A stretch of DNA of 64,000 bases from Pseudomonadota bacterium (lineage in GTDB: Bacteria > Pseudomonadota > Alphaproteobacteria > Dongiales > Dongiaceae), in assembly GCA_016183985.1 (NCBI GenBank), contig JACPDN010000006.1, positions 372,001 through 436,000 of the forward strand. The letters run 5' to 3'. Every line of letters begins with the position of its first letter. Position 1 is the stretch's first letter. The notes beneath the pieces are model-generated. The model saw only the letters and a list, made by a program, of their open reading frames with translations, made no database searches and was not told where the DNA came from. Of this stretch, positions 1 through 9,595 are shown piece after piece. A program made the position numbers and the translations under genes.

Positions 1-559
1 CGAGTTCGGGATCCAGCGCCGATGTGGGCTCGTCGAACAGCATCACCTTGGGTTCCATGGCAAGCGCGCGCGCGATGGCAGCACGCTGCTGCTGGCCGCC
101 GGAAAGATGGCTGGGATAATGGTTGCGCTTGTCGGCGATGCCGACCTTGGCCAGCAGTTTTTCGGCCCGCTCGATCGCATCCTTCTTCGGCAGCTTCAGC
201 ACATGCACTGGCGCCTCGATGACGTTTTCAAGAATCGTCATATGCGACCACAGATTGAAACTCTGAAACACCATGCCGAGCGTGGAGCGGATGCGGTCAA
301 CCTGCTTCCAATCCTCGGGCGTGGCATGACCGTTCTTCAGCGCTCGCATGCGAATGAGTTCGCCGCTGACGGTGACTTTGCCGGAATCGGGCGTTTCCAG
401 GAGGTTGATACAGCGCAACAGGGTGCTTTTGCCCGATCCCGACGAGCCGATCATGGCGATCACATCGCCTGTATGGGCAGTGACCGAGACCCCTTTCAGA
501 ACCTCAAGCTCGCCGAATCGTTTGTGCAAATCTTCAACTTGAAGCGCATCTTGCGCCAT
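1..559 (-). CDS. Polar amino-acid ABC transporter ATPase (partial, C-terminus outside window)
   Basis: ATP-binding subunit of a GlnQ/HisP-type importer that powers uptake of a polar amino acid through an inner-membrane permease. Reading from the ATG at 559, the protein shows Walker A (GSSGSGKST, about residues 37-45), the Q-loop (MVFQSFNLW), the ABC signature LSGGQQQR and Walker B ([12 protein letters not shown]), where the window edge cuts it. The insert between Walker A and the Q-loop with RMRALKNG is typical of the HisP/OccP subgroup. A GGGG-containing stretch precedes the start. Permease and binding-protein genes would lie beyond the left edge, so the substrate cannot be named. Family assignment is firm; substrate is unknown. 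Confidence 0.9.
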   Translation of the reverse strand, partial: MAQDALQVEDLHKRFGELEVLKGVSVTAHTGDVIAMIGSSGSGKSTLLRCINLLETPDSGKVTVSGELIRMRALKNGHATPEDWKQVDRIRSTLGMVFQSFNLWSHMTILENVIEAPVHVLKLPKKDAIERAEKLLAKVGIADKRNHYPSHLSGGQQQRAAIARALAMEPKVMLFDEPTSALDPEL

Positions 560-781
560 TTTAGCCCCCTTGCCCTGTCGCTTCCGTGGCCGGCCGGTCT
601 TGGAAAGAGCCGCCTTCGCCCAATATTTTGCTGAGTTAAACCCACTTTCCGGCGGATCGCCAAGGAAAATCGCCGTCCGACAGACGCCCCTCTGCTGGCG
701 GCAGCAGGCATTTGACGCGGCCCCCCGCCTTCGGCCAAAGTCCGAAAATCCATATCGGCAACTGAATCGGGAAAAACCCAG

Positions 782-1336
782 ATGAAGACCTTGGTCAACG
801 GCACCAGGCAAAAAATCATCTACTTCAGCACCCTGACTGGCCTATGCCTCGGCTTCGCTTTTCTGGAAGCAAGTGCAGGTTATGCGGCCGACAACGAGGT
901 CGAATGCAACTCGATCAAAATCAAGATGCAGGATGCGGGCTACGATACGATCTGCGGGGATGAGAGCGGCGCGGACGTCACGGTCGAAACCTTGGAAGCC
1001 AACTCCGCAGACGGCAGCCATTTTCTGGTAGTGGCCGACCTCCATACCAATTACGGCTATATTTTCAACACGCGGGGCCTGCGCGAATCCCTTGGCGACA
1101 TGTTTTCGGAGCTGGCTTTCGAGCATTGGCGCGGGGGTAATGGTGAGCAGGGCCTCACCACCTCGGAATTCGACAGCGAATATAAGACTGTCCCCTCCGC
1201 CTGTGTCGGCTTTCAGAAATACGCCTCGCGCGAGCAATGGGGCGGCTGGCGGCGCCATATCGTTGGCTTCGGCTGCAGCCGGACCGGCAACCGCGAAGAT
1301 GTCTACAAGGCTCTGAAGCTGATCGATTTCCCCTAA
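782..1336 (+). CDS. Secreted protein of unknown function
   Basis: A 184-residue protein I do not recognise. Residues 1-36 look like a Sec signal peptide: a basic N-terminus, a hydrophobic stretch around FSTLTGLCLGFAFLEA, and a likely cleavage after GYAA. The mature part has four cysteines (in ECNS, TICGD, SACVG and FGCSR) that could form two disulfides, which fits a periplasmic or exported protein. No enzyme motif is visible. It stands alone between a divergent ABC ATPase gene and glnD on the same strand, separated from glnD by 57 bases containing a GC-rich hairpin. Codon use resembles the neighbours. Existence as a gene is likely; function is unknown. Confidence 0.7.
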   Translation: MKTLVNGTRQKIIYFSTLTGLCLGFAFLEASAGYAADNEVECNSIKIKMQDAGYDTICGDESGADVTVETLEANSADGSHFLVVADLHTNYGYIFNTRGLRESLGDMFSELAFEHWRGGNGEQGLTTSEFDSEYKTVPSACVGFQKYASREQWGGWRRHIVGFGCSRTGNREDVYKALKLIDFP

Positions 1337-1346
1337 TCGCAGATCG

Positions 1347-1373
1347 GGGCCGGTTGGCTTTCTTCGCCGGCCC
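1347..1373 (+). terminator. GC-rich stem-loop before glnD
   Basis: GGGCCGG at 1347-1353 pairs with CCGGCCC at 1367-1373 across a 13-base loop. There is no clear T-run after it, so it may be a weak terminator, an attenuator or simply a structured 5' region of glnD. Function is inferred from structure only. Confidence 0.3.
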
Positions 1374-1393
1374 TCGCCTGCTAAATTGTCGAC

Positions 1394-4210
1394 ATGTTCG
1401 AGATTGATAATCAGCGTGCCGTTATCGACCGCCGCGCCCTCATGGCGGAATTGGATGCCTTGGCGGAAAGGCTATCCGACCCGACGAACCCCGGGCCGGA
1501 ACTGGTCGAAATCCTCAAGCGGCATCTGCAGGCGGGCCGTGACGAGATTCAGCGCCGCTTCCTCAGTGACAGCCGCGGTGCGCAGGCCGGGCTTACCAGC
1601 GCCCATGAAGCGAGCTTCCTGGTCGACCAGCTGCTGCGCGGGCTCTTCGACTTTGCAACGCAAAAGGCTTTCCCGCTCGGCAATCCGACGGTCGCAGAAC
1701 GGCTCACGCTGATCGCCGTGGGCGGTTATGGGCGTGGCGAACTGGCGCCATATTCCGACATCGACCTCCTATTCTTGCTCCCCTACAAGATGGCGCCCTA
1801 TTGCGAGCAGGTGGTCGAGTTCATGCTCTATCGCCTGTGGGACCTGGGCTTGAAGGTCGGCCAGGCGGCGCGCTCGATCGAGGAATGCGTGCGCCAGGCG
1901 GAAGGCGACCTCACGATCCGCACCAATCTGCTGGAAGCGCGCTATATCTGGGGCGACCAGAATCTCTTTGACGAGTTTCAAAAGCGCTTTGCCAAGCAAA
2001 TCGTGAAAGGCCATGCCGAGGTCTTCTATCAAGGTAAGCTTGCCGAGCGGAATGCGCGGCACCAGAAACACGGCGGATCGCGCTACTCCCTGGAACCCAA
2101 TATCAAGGAAGGCAAAGGCGGTCTGCGCGACCTGCAGACCCTGTTATGGCTCGCCCGCTTCTGCTGCAGCGCCGCCAGCATGCAGGATCTCGTCGCCAAT
2201 GGCATGCTGACCTCGGCCGAGCGCGCCACGTTCGACAAGGCTCTCAACTTTTTTTGGACGCTTCGCTACCACCTTCACTATCTCACCGGCCGCGGCGAGG
2301 AGCGGCTGACCTTCGATCTGCAGCCGGAAATCGCGCGGCGTCTGGGCTATACCGACCACGCCGGCACCAAGGGCGTCGAGCGTTTGATGAAGCACTACTT
2401 CCTCACCGCCAAATCGGTCGGCGGATTGACGCGCTATGTATGTGCTGCGATCGAGGCGCGGCTGATCAAGAAGCCGATGCTGCGCCTCCCTGCCCTTGGT
2501 ATCCTGAAGAAGGAATTGGGCGGCTTCCCGATCGAGGGTGGCCGGCTGACCATTCCGCGATCCGACCATTTTGCACAGCACCCGATCGATCTGCTGCGCA
2601 TCTTCGCCGTCTCGCAGAAGAACGATGTTGAGATTCATCCCACGGCGATGACGGCGATGTCGCATGCCTTGCGCCTCGTCGACCGGATTCGTGACGAGCC
2701 TGAGGCCAACGCCCTCTTCCTCGACATGCTCACCTCGGAGAAAGGCCCAGAGCTCACGCTGCGCCGCCTCAGCGAAGTTGGCATCCTCGGCCGTTTCGTC
2801 CCCGATTTCGGCCGTGTCGTGGCGCAGATGCAATACGATATGTACCATTCGTATACGGTGGATGAGCACACGCTCTTTGCCATCGGCATCCTGGCACGCA
2901 TCGAAACTGGTGAACTCAAGGACGAAGCGCCGATCGCCAGCCAGGTGGTGAAGGAGGTTCTGTCGCGCCGCGTGCTTTATCTTGCGGTTCTCCTCCACGA
3001 TATCGCCAAGGGGCGTGCCGGCGACCATTCGCTGCTGGGTGGAGAGGTTGCCGAGAAGCTCTGCCCGCGCTTGGGGCTGGCCGCCGAAGAGACCGAGCAA
3101 GTGGCCTGGCTGGTACGCTATCACCTGCTGATGAGCAACACCGCCTTCCGTCGCGATATCGACGACCCGAAGACGATCGCCGATTTCGTCGATCTGGTGC
3201 AATCGCCGGAACGGCTGCGCCTGCTTCTGCTCCTGACCGTCGCCGATATTCGCGCGGTGGGGCCGAAGACCTGGAACGGCTGGAAGGCGCAGTTGCTGCG
3301 CGAGCTCTATACCCGCGCCTTCAATCAGATGATGGGCGGCCTCAACACCACCGAAGAGGATCGCGCCGCCTCGGTCATCAGCCTGCTGAAGCAGGAACTG
3401 CCCGACTGGTCCGACGCCGACATTGCCGATCATGCGGCGCGCGGGCACTCGGCCTATTGGTTGGCATTCCCGCCGGCAGCCCTCGGCCGTCATGCCCGCA
3501 TGATCCGCGCCGCGGAAATGGAAGAGCGCCCGCTATCGGTGGAGTTCAATGTCGATCGGTGGCGGTCGATGACCGAGGTCACGATCTATACCCCGGATCG
3601 CCAGGGCCTGTTCTCGCAGCTGGCCGGCACGATGGCCTTGTGCGGCGCCAATATCGTCGATGCCAGGATCGTCACCTTGCGCAACGGCAAGGCGATCGAC
3701 ACCTTCTTCGTGCAGGACAGCGAAGGCGGGCCATTCGATCGGCCGGCGCGCCTGGCGCGCCTTTCGAGCACCATCACGCGCGTGCTGGAAGCGCCGGAGC
3801 AGACCCTGGCGCAGTTGCAGGATCTGCCGCCGCTCGCCAATCCGGCAGCACTCAACTTCCCGGTCATCCCGCGCGTGCTGATCGACAACAAGGCAAGCGC
3901 CACCCATACCGTGGTCGAGGTGAACGGCCGCGACCGGCGTGGATTGCTCTATTACCTCACCGCGACGCTGACCAAGCTCAACCTGCAGATCTCCTCCGCC
4001 AAGGTCTCGACCTTTGGCCATCGCGCCGTCGACGTCTTCTATGTGAAGGATCATTTCGGCCTGAAGGTCGAAAGCGACACCCGCCTCAAGGTGTTGCGCA
4101 GCACGCTGATGACTGTGCTGGCCGAGGCGGAGCCCGGCAATACCGAGCCCTCGCGCGCCGTCATCGTCGATTCGTGGCCGCCGGTTGCGCCACCCAGCGC
4201 CGCCCAATAA
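1394..4210 (+). CDS. glnD: Bifunctional uridylyltransferase/uridylyl-removing enzyme GlnD
   Basis: Cytoplasmic sensor of glutamine that adds UMP to PII proteins (GlnB/GlnK) when nitrogen is scarce and removes it when glutamine is plentiful. The 938-residue length is normal for the family. The nucleotidyltransferase motif GGYGRGELAPYSDID lies at about residues 110-124, with the catalytic SD-I-D acids. An HD domain follows, with the HD pair near residues 535-536 (LLHDIAKGRAGDHS), for the uridylyl-removing activity. Two C-terminal ACT domains, starting near residues 726 and 838, bind glutamine. The gene is monocistronic here and ends 4 bases from the convergent exporter permease gene. Identification is very secure. 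Confidence 0.97.
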   Translation: MFEIDNQRAVIDRRALMAELDALAERLSDPTNPGPELVEILKRHLQAGRDEIQRRFLSDSRGAQAGLTSAHEASFLVDQLLRGLFDFATQKAFPLGNPTVAERLTLIAVGGYGRGELAPYSDIDLLFLLPYKMAPYCEQVVEFMLYRLWDLGLKVGQAARSIEECVRQAEGDLTIRTNLLEARYIWGDQNLFDEFQKRFAKQIVKGHAEVFYQGKLAERNARHQKHGGSRYSLEPNIKEGKGGLRDLQTLLWLARFCCSAASMQDLVANGMLTSAERATFDKALNFFWTLRYHLHYLTGRGEERLTFDLQPEIARRLGYTDHAGTKGVERLMKHYFLTAKSVGGLTRYVCAAIEARLIKKPMLRLPALGILKKELGGFPIEGGRLTIPRSDHFAQHPIDLLRIFAVSQKNDVEIHPTAMTAMSHALRLVDRIRDEPEANALFLDMLTSEKGPELTLRRLSEVGILGRFVPDFGRVVAQMQYDMYHSYTVDEHTLFAIGILARIETGELKDEAPIASQVVKEVLSRRVLYLAVLLHDIAKGRAGDHSLLGGEVAEKLCPRLGLAAEETEQVAWLVRYHLLMSNTAFRRDIDDPKTIADFVDLVQSPERLRLLLLLTVADIRAVGPKTWNGWKAQLLRELYTRAFNQMMGGLNTTEEDRAASVISLLKQELPDWSDADIADHAARGHSAYWLAFPPAALGRHARMIRAAEMEERPLSVEFNVDRWRSMTEVTIYTPDRQGLFSQLAGTMALCGANIVDARIVTLRNGKAIDTFFVQDSEGGPFDRPARLARLSSTITRVLEAPEQTLAQLQDLPPLANPAALNFPVIPRVLIDNKASATHTVVEVNGRDRRGLLYYLTATLTKLNLQISSAKVSTFGHRAVDVFYVKDHFGLKVESDTRLKVLRSTLMTVLAEAEPGNTEPSRAVIVDSWPPVAPPSAAQ

Positions 4211-4214
4211 CTCT

Positions 4215-6752
4215 CTATTCGTTGCGCAGATAGGGTGCCGCACGCGCGCCAAGGGCACGCCAGGAGCCGGCAAAGCCGAGGCCAACCGCCAGCAATAGGC
4301 TCAACACCAGGATGCCGACGACCAGCGGCAGATCGAAGACCCAGCTGCTCTCCATGACCTTGGTGAGAAAGAAATAGGCGCCGGTGCTGCCGATGCCGAG
4401 CGCAAAAACGGCACTGAGGCCAGCCAGCACCGCAAACTCGGCCAGATAGCCAAGCGCCACGTCGCGCCGTGTGCCGCCCAGCATCTTGAGCAGCACGGCC
4501 TCATAAATGCGACGCTGCTGCCCGCTCGCCATGGCCCCGGCCAACACCAGCGCACCCACGATGAGCGCGACCGCCGCGGCCGCCCGCACCGCCCAGCCCA
4601 CGGCATCGAGAATGCGCGTGGCCGTCGAGATCGCGTCCTTGACGCGGATTGCCGACACATTGGGATATTTGCCGGCCAAATCCTTGACCAGAGCGCTCTC
4701 CCGCGCCGGATCGACGCGGACGGTCGCAATATGAGTCTGCGGCGCGCTGGAAATCAGCCCCGGCGAAAAGACCATCACGAAATTGATGTCGAGGCGCGAC
4801 CAGTCGATCTCGCGGAGGGAGGCGATCTTGCCGGTGATCTCGCGCCCCAGAATGTTGACGGTGAGCGCGTCGCCGATTTTCAAACCCAGGCCCCGCGCCG
4901 TCTCGGCATCGAGCGAGATCAACGGATCGCCGCTGTAATCCTTGGGCCACCACGAGCCTTCCACAATCATGGCGCCAGGTGGTGGTTCCACCGACCAGGT
5001 GATGCCGCGATCGCCGCGCAGAACCCAGGCGATGTCCGCCGGCGCATTGACCTTTTCAGACGGAACGCCATTCACCTGCGAGATGCGGCCGCGCAGCATC
5101 GGTACATGCTCGAGCCCGGTGGCCGTCGGATATTTTTCAACGTCGTCGGCAAAGGCCGCCAGCTGGCCCGGCTGGATGTCGATGAAATAGAAGCTCGGCG
5201 CCGCGGCCGGCAATGTCTCGGCGATGTCGCGCGTCAGGCTGCGCTGAATGAGGCCCACCGCCACCAGGATTGTAAGACCGAGGCCCAAGGATATGACGAT
5301 GCCGGCCGCTGGCGCTTGCGGCCGCACCATGGCGCCCAAGGCAAAGCGCAGTGCCTGCGGCCATTCATTCGCCTGCGCCCGCCGACGCAAGGCCGCGGCC
5401 AGATCGCGAATGCCGATGGCAAGCAGCCGGAAGAGGGCCAAAGCGATGAGCGAGGCAATGATGAACCAGGTGCCGAGCACTCGGTCCTCGCTGCCAAGAA
5501 GGATAAGCCCGGCCAGGATCCAGCCGACAATACCCAGGATCAGCGCATCGACCTTCTTCACTGCTCCTAATTCCAGCGCGAGAGCGCGGAAGAGCTGTGC
5601 CGGACGGATGCGTTGGGCGCGCAGCAATGGCAGCAAGGAGAAGCTTGCCGCCGTCAGCAGGCCGACTGCCGCTGCGAAGGCAAGCGGCAAGGCATAGAGA
5701 CCCGGCAGAATCCGCAGGCCATAGCTGCTCAAAGCCGATTGCGCCACGAAGGGCAAAGCAATGCCGATACCGAGCCCGACGAGGATGCCGACGATCGCCA
5801 TGCCCAGGATCTGAAGGCCGTAGATCGTGAACAACAGGCGCGATGTGGCGCCGAGGCAGCGCAGGATGGCCAGCGATTGCGCGCGGCTTTCCAGATAGGC
5901 ACGCACGGCATTGGCGATGCCGATGCCGCCGATGAGGAGGGCTGCAAAGCCCACCACGTTGAGGAATTGCGCCGTGCGATCGAGGAACCGGCTGGCACCG
6001 GAGGCAGCATCGCCAAGATCGCGGATGCGCCACCCGGCCTTCGGCAGATCGGCACGCAGCTTGTCAAGGAAGGCCGCGCCATCAAGGCCGGGCTTATAGG
6101 CGACACGGTAGAGGTGATAGACAAGGGCACCCGGCTGCAGGAGGCCGGATTCATTCAGTGCTTCGGGCGACATCATCAGGCGCGGCCCGAGAGAAAAGCC
6201 ACGCAGGCCCCGGTCGGGTTCGAATTCAAGCAGAGCGGTCAGGCGGTAATCGGCCTCACCGATGGTGATGGTATCGCCGACCTTCAGGCCCAGTCGGTCG
6301 GCCAAAGCCGGTTCGCCGACCGCGCCGAACAGACCGTCGGTACCGCGCCCCAGGGCGTCCTTGAGCGGGATGGCCGGCGCCAGTTCCGGCGCGCCATAGA
6401 GCGGATAGGCGGCGTCGACCGCTTTCACTTCGGACAGTGTCGGCGTGCCGGTGCCATCATGGCGCTTCACCATCGCACGCATTTCCATGGCGTGGGAAAC
6501 GGCACCGCCTTCTGCCAAGGCGGTCTGCTCGGCAACATCGGCTTCGCGATAGGCGAGGCGGAATTCGGCATCACCGCCCAGGATCGCGCGGGCATCATTG
6601 GCGAAGCCCGCTTCGATCGCGGCCGAGAGCGAGCCCACGCCGGCGATGATGCCGACGCCCAGCGCCAATGCGGCGATGACGATGCCAAACCGCTTGAAAC
6701 CACCGCGCATTTCCCGTCGCGCGATGGAAAAGCCTAGCCGCAGATCACCCAT
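4215..6752 (-). CDS. FtsX/LolE-type ABC transporter permease (YbbP-like)
   Basis: An 845-residue inner-membrane permease of the MacB/LolCE/FtsX class, with the double-length layout of YbbP: an N-terminal transmembrane helix (about residues 22-44), a large periplasmic domain, a helix bundle around residues 265-450, a second periplasmic domain and a final helix bundle. Such proteins act mechanically on lipids, lipoproteins or envelope enzymes rather than importing solutes. Its ATPase gene lies just upstream with a 5-base gap, so the two form an operon. This pair divergent from tesA is the same arrangement known for ybbAP-tesA in enterobacteria. The substrate is not known. Confidence 0.88.
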   Translation of the reverse strand: MGDLRLGFSIARREMRGGFKRFGIVIAALALGVGIIAGVGSLSAAIEAGFANDARAILGGDAEFRLAYREADVAEQTALAEGGAVSHAMEMRAMVKRHDGTGTPTLSEVKAVDAAYPLYGAPELAPAIPLKDALGRGTDGLFGAVGEPALADRLGLKVGDTITIGEADYRLTALLEFEPDRGLRGFSLGPRLMMSPEALNESGLLQPGALVYHLYRVAYKPGLDGAAFLDKLRADLPKAGWRIRDLGDAASGASRFLDRTAQFLNVVGFAALLIGGIGIANAVRAYLESRAQSLAILRCLGATSRLLFTIYGLQILGMAIVGILVGLGIGIALPFVAQSALSSYGLRILPGLYALPLAFAAAVGLLTAASFSLLPLLRAQRIRPAQLFRALALELGAVKKVDALILGIVGWILAGLILLGSEDRVLGTWFIIASLIALALFRLLAIGIRDLAAALRRRAQANEWPQALRFALGAMVRPQAPAAGIVISLGLGLTILVAVGLIQRSLTRDIAETLPAAAPSFYFIDIQPGQLAAFADDVEKYPTATGLEHVPMLRGRISQVNGVPSEKVNAPADIAWVLRGDRGITWSVEPPPGAMIVEGSWWPKDYSGDPLISLDAETARGLGLKIGDALTVNILGREITGKIASLREIDWSRLDINFVMVFSPGLISSAPQTHIATVRVDPARESALVKDLAGKYPNVSAIRVKDAISTATRILDAVGWAVRAAAAVALIVGALVLAGAMASGQQRRIYEAVLLKMLGGTRRDVALGYLAEFAVLAGLSAVFALGIGSTGAYFFLTKVMESSWVFDLPLVVGILVLSLLLAVGLGFAGSWRALGARAAPYLRNE

Positions 6753-6757
6753 GGGGG

Positions 6758-7435
6758 TCAGGCCGCCAGCCGATCGTCACCGACAATGCGCCCATCCGCC
6801 ATGCGCAATGTCCGGTCGCAGCGCCTGGCCAGCGCCGGGTCATGCGTGATGAGCAGCAGGGTCGCACCCACCTGCTCGCGCAGGCGAAAGAGCAGCTCGA
6901 TGATGCGCTGCCCGGTATCGTGGTCGAGATTGCCGGTGGGTTCGTCCGCCAGCAGCAGCTTCGGGCGCGGTGCAATGGCGCGCGCAAGGGCCACGCGCTG
7001 CTGCTCACCGCCGGAAAGCTGCGACGGATAGTGCGTCAACCGATGGCCGAGCCCCACTTCCTTCAGCGCATTCTCGGCAATGGCGAAAGCATCGGCAACG
7101 CCGGCCAGTTCCAGCGGCACGGCGACATTCTCGGTCGCGGTCATGGTCGGTATCAGATGAAAGGATTGGAAGACGATGCCGATGTTCCGGCGCCGGAACA
7201 GCGCCAGCGCATCCTCGCTCATGCCTGAAATTTGGGCATTGCTCACATTTATCTGCCCGGATGTGGGGCTCTCTAAACCCGCCAGAAGCAGCATCAGGCT
7301 GGTTTTCCCGGATCCCGAAGGACCGACCAGCCCCACCGTTTCGCCGGCGGCAACCCTGAGGTCGATGCCATTGAGGATATTGACCTCGCCTGCGGCACTT
7401 CCCAGTTTAAGAGCGACTTGCGATAATTCGATCAT
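6758..7435 (-). CDS. ybbA: ABC transporter ATP-binding protein (YbbA-like)
   Basis: ATPase partner of the downstream YbbP-like permease, in the LolD/MacB group. With the start at the ATG at 7435 (MIELSQVALKLG), the protein is 225 residues, the normal size. It has Walker A GPSGSGKTS, Q-loop VFQSFHLIPTMT, signature LSGGEQQR and Walker B LLADEPTGNLD followed by the H-loop LLITHDPALARR. An in-frame extension to 7510 lacks homology and overlaps tesA, so I reject it. The start sits 20 bases from the preferred tesA start on the opposite strand, so the two share a promoter region. Confidence 0.92.
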   Translation of the reverse strand: MIELSQVALKLGSAAGEVNILNGIDLRVAAGETVGLVGPSGSGKTSLMLLLAGLESPTSGQINVSNAQISGMSEDALALFRRRNIGIVFQSFHLIPTMTATENVAVPLELAGVADAFAIAENALKEVGLGHRLTHYPSQLSGGEQQRVALARAIAPRPKLLLADEPTGNLDHDTGQRIIELLFRLREQVGATLLLITHDPALARRCDRTLRMADGRIVGDDRLAA

Positions 7436-7454
7436 GCCTTGTCCCGGATTCTCA

Positions 7455-8084
7455 ATGCTTAGACGCGCGCTGGCGACACTCACTCTTGCCGTTTCCCTTT
7501 TCGCCGCCAATTACGGCAATGCCGTGGCAACGCCCACCCGCATCTTGGCGTTCGGCGACAGCCTGACGGCCGGCTATGGTTTGCCGGAAGGTGATGGTTT
7601 TGTACCCCAGCTGCAGATGGCCCTGCAGAAGATGGGGCGTGAGGTCAGCGTAATCAATGGCGGGGTTTCCGGCGACACGACGGCCGGCGGACTGTCGCGC
7701 CTGGACTGGATGCTGGCCGACAGGCCCGATGCCGTGATCCTGGAGCTTGGCGCCAATGATATGTTGCGGGGCCTGCCCCCGGCCGAGGCCCGCTCCAATC
7801 TCGACGTGATCATCCAGAGGATTAGGCAATCCGGTGCCAAGCTGTTGCTGGTCGGCATGGTGGCGCCGCGCAATATGGGGGCGGAATATCGTCAGCAGTT
7901 TGATGCGATCTATCCCGACCTCGCCAAGCAATACGGCGTCCCGCTCTACCCGTTCTTTCTAGACGGCGTCGCCGCGCGGCCGGAACTCAACCAGTCCGAC
8001 GGCCTGCATCCCACAAAAGACGGCGTTGCGGTCATTGTCGCCAATATTCTGCCCCATGTGACCCGTCTCCTGGAGGCGCCATGA
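7455..8084 (+). CDS. tesA: Arylesterase / acyl-CoA thioesterase I, SGNH hydrolase
   Basis: Periplasmic GDSL/SGNH hydrolase that cleaves acyl esters and thioesters. From the ATG at 7455 it is 209 residues with a signal peptide (about 1-25). The catalytic serine is in block I GDSLTAGYG (Ser36), the glycine in GGVSGDTTAGG, the asparagine in GANDMLRG, and the Asp-His pair in DGLHPTKDG (about Asp182 and His185). An alternative ATG at 7434 would add seven residues. The gene is divergent from the ybbA-type ATPase gene, a known conserved arrangement, and its stop overlaps the next gene's start (ATGA). Confidence 0.93.
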   Translation: MLRRALATLTLAVSLFAANYGNAVATPTRILAFGDSLTAGYGLPEGDGFVPQLQMALQKMGREVSVINGGVSGDTTAGGLSRLDWMLADRPDAVILELGANDMLRGLPPAEARSNLDVIIQRIRQSGAKLLLVGMVAPRNMGAEYRQQFDAIYPDLAKQYGVPLYPFFLDGVAARPELNQSDGLHPTKDGVAVIVANILPHVTRLLEAP

Positions 8085-9208
8085 GCGCCCGCTTTGCCAG
8101 CGCCCATGCCAGTGGCACGCATTGGGCCGACATCACCCGGACATGTCTTGCCGAGCTTGGTCCGGTCACGCGCGAGAACGCGCTGGGCTTCGTCTATGTC
8201 ACCGACCATCTGGCAGGCGATCTTGACTCGATCGTCGATCAGCTGCGCTTGAGCACGGGCATCGAGAGTTGGATCGGTACGGTCGGCATCGCCATCACGG
8301 GACAGGCGGGCGACGCACCGGCCGAAGAATATATCGACGAGCCGGCCATCAGCCTGATGGTCGGTGAATTTCCTGCAGACGGCTTCCGCCTCCTGGAACC
8401 AGGTGCCGGTAGCAGCCGCTTGCGGGCGCTGGAGCCTTGGCGGAAGGCGCGCCAGCCCGGCATTGCCTTGGTTCATGCCGATCCCCGCAATCCGCAGCTT
8501 CCCGAACTGATGCGGCAATTGAGCGACGACGCCGGCCTCTATCTGATCGGCGGCCTCAGTTCGTCACGCGGGGCCTTGGCCCAAGTCGCCGGACAGGTGG
8601 GCGAGCATGGCCTTTCCGGTGCATTGCTGGCAGGCGATGTCGCCGTCGTCACCGGACACAGCCAGGGCTGCTCGCCGATCGGCCCCGCGCATACGATCAC
8701 GAAGGCCGAAGAGAATATCATCATGGAGATCGACGGCCGTCCGGCGCTCGATGTCTTCCGCGAGGAAATCGGCGAAGTGCTGGCCAGGGACATGCGCAAG
8801 GTCGCCGGCTTCATCTTCGCCGCCCTGCCTATCCCGGGCTCGGACACCGGTGATTATCTGGTGCGCAACCTCGCCGGCATCGACACCGGCAAGGGCTGGA
8901 TTGCCATCGCTGCCGAAGTATCGGCCGGCGATGCCATCCTCTTCACAAGGCGCGACCGCAACACGGCATTGGCCGATCTGGAACACATGCTGGAAAGGCT
9001 GAGGCAACGCATCGACCGGCCGGTGCGCGGCGGCCTCTATGTCTCCTGCATCGCGCGGGGGCCGAACCTCTTCGGTTTCGACGCCGCCGAGACGCGGCTG
9101 ATTGCCAAGCATCTCGGCCAATTTCCGTTGACCGGCTTCTTCGCCAATGGCGAAATCAGCCACGATCGCATCTACGCCTATACCGGCGTGCTCACATTAT
9201 TTCTTTAG
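8081..9208 (+). CDS. FIST-domain sensory protein
   Basis: A 375-residue stand-alone FIST protein: an N-terminal FIST_N domain (about residues 30-225, with SWIGTVGIAITG and the GGLSSSRG segment) and a C-terminal FIST_C domain (about 230-365). FIST domains are proposed small-ligand sensors and are often fused to or encoded beside signalling modules, but this one carries no output domain. Translation starts inside the tesA stop (ATGA) after a GGAGG Shine-Dalgarno, so it is probably co-expressed with tesA. Its 3' end overlaps the convergent DUF1801 gene by 12 bases. Family is secure; ligand and partner are unknown. Confidence 0.88.
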   Translation: MSARFASAHASGTHWADITRTCLAELGPVTRENALGFVYVTDHLAGDLDSIVDQLRLSTGIESWIGTVGIAITGQAGDAPAEEYIDEPAISLMVGEFPADGFRLLEPGAGSSRLRALEPWRKARQPGIALVHADPRNPQLPELMRQLSDDAGLYLIGGLSSSRGALAQVAGQVGEHGLSGALLAGDVAVVTGHSQGCSPIGPAHTITKAEENIIMEIDGRPALDVFREEIGEVLARDMRKVAGFIFAALPIPGSDTGDYLVRNLAGIDTGKGWIAIAAEVSAGDAILFTRRDRNTALADLEHMLERLRQRIDRPVRGGLYVSCIARGPNLFGFDAAETRLIAKHLGQFPLTGFFANGEISHDRIYAYTGVLTLFL

Positions 9209-9580
9209 GTTGAGCGCCACGGCGGCGCGGATGAGCGCCTTCAATGCCTTCTCATCCGGTTTCTCGCCCTCCGCGATATCGATGGCGCGCCGCGTATTGC
9301 CCTCCAGGCTGGAATTGAAAAGCCCGGCCGGATCTTTGAGTGAAGCTCCCTTGGCGAAGGTCAGCTTGACGATCTTCTTATAAGTCTCGCCCGTGCAGAC
9401 GATGCCGCCATGGGACCATACGGGAACGCCGCGCCATTTCCATTCCTCGACGATGTCTGGATCGGCCTCCTTGATCAGGGCCCGAACACGGCCGAGCATC
9501 GCGCCACGCCAATCGCCCAATTCCTCGATCCGCGCATCGATGAGCCCCGAAGCGGATTCCTGCGTTGTTGACTTCGCCAT
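9197..9580 (-). CDS. DUF1801-domain protein
   Basis: A 127-residue soluble protein of the DUF1801 (YdhG-like) family. Typical family signatures are the central WKWRGVPVWSHGGIVCTGETYKK and the following KLTFAKGASLKDP segments. It is the last gene of an ArsR-SRPBCC-DUF1801 operon, a common bacterial grouping, starting 15 bases after the SRPBCC gene. The biochemical role of the family is not established. No signal peptide or membrane segment is present. Confidence 0.85.
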   Translation of the reverse strand: MAKSTTQESASGLIDARIEELGDWRGAMLGRVRALIKEADPDIVEEWKWRGVPVWSHGGIVCTGETYKKIVKLTFAKGASLKDPAGLFNSSLEGNTRRAIDIAEGEKPDEKALKALIRAAVALNLKK

Positions 9581-9595
9581 GCCATTTTCTCTTTC

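Noticed and set aside
2144-3493. A 449-codon minus-strand frame inside glnD, and similar long antisense frames at 12286-13488, 17762-19075, 25000-26262, 33755-35149, 37163-38443 and 48326-49651
   Set aside because: All are antisense to well-supported genes and have antisense-type composition, with no ribosome-binding sites or homology.
7436-7510. N-terminal extension of the ybbA-type ATPase
   Set aside because: It would overlap the tesA signal peptide region, starts at a non-ATG codon and has no match to the family, whose proteins begin at MIELSQV.
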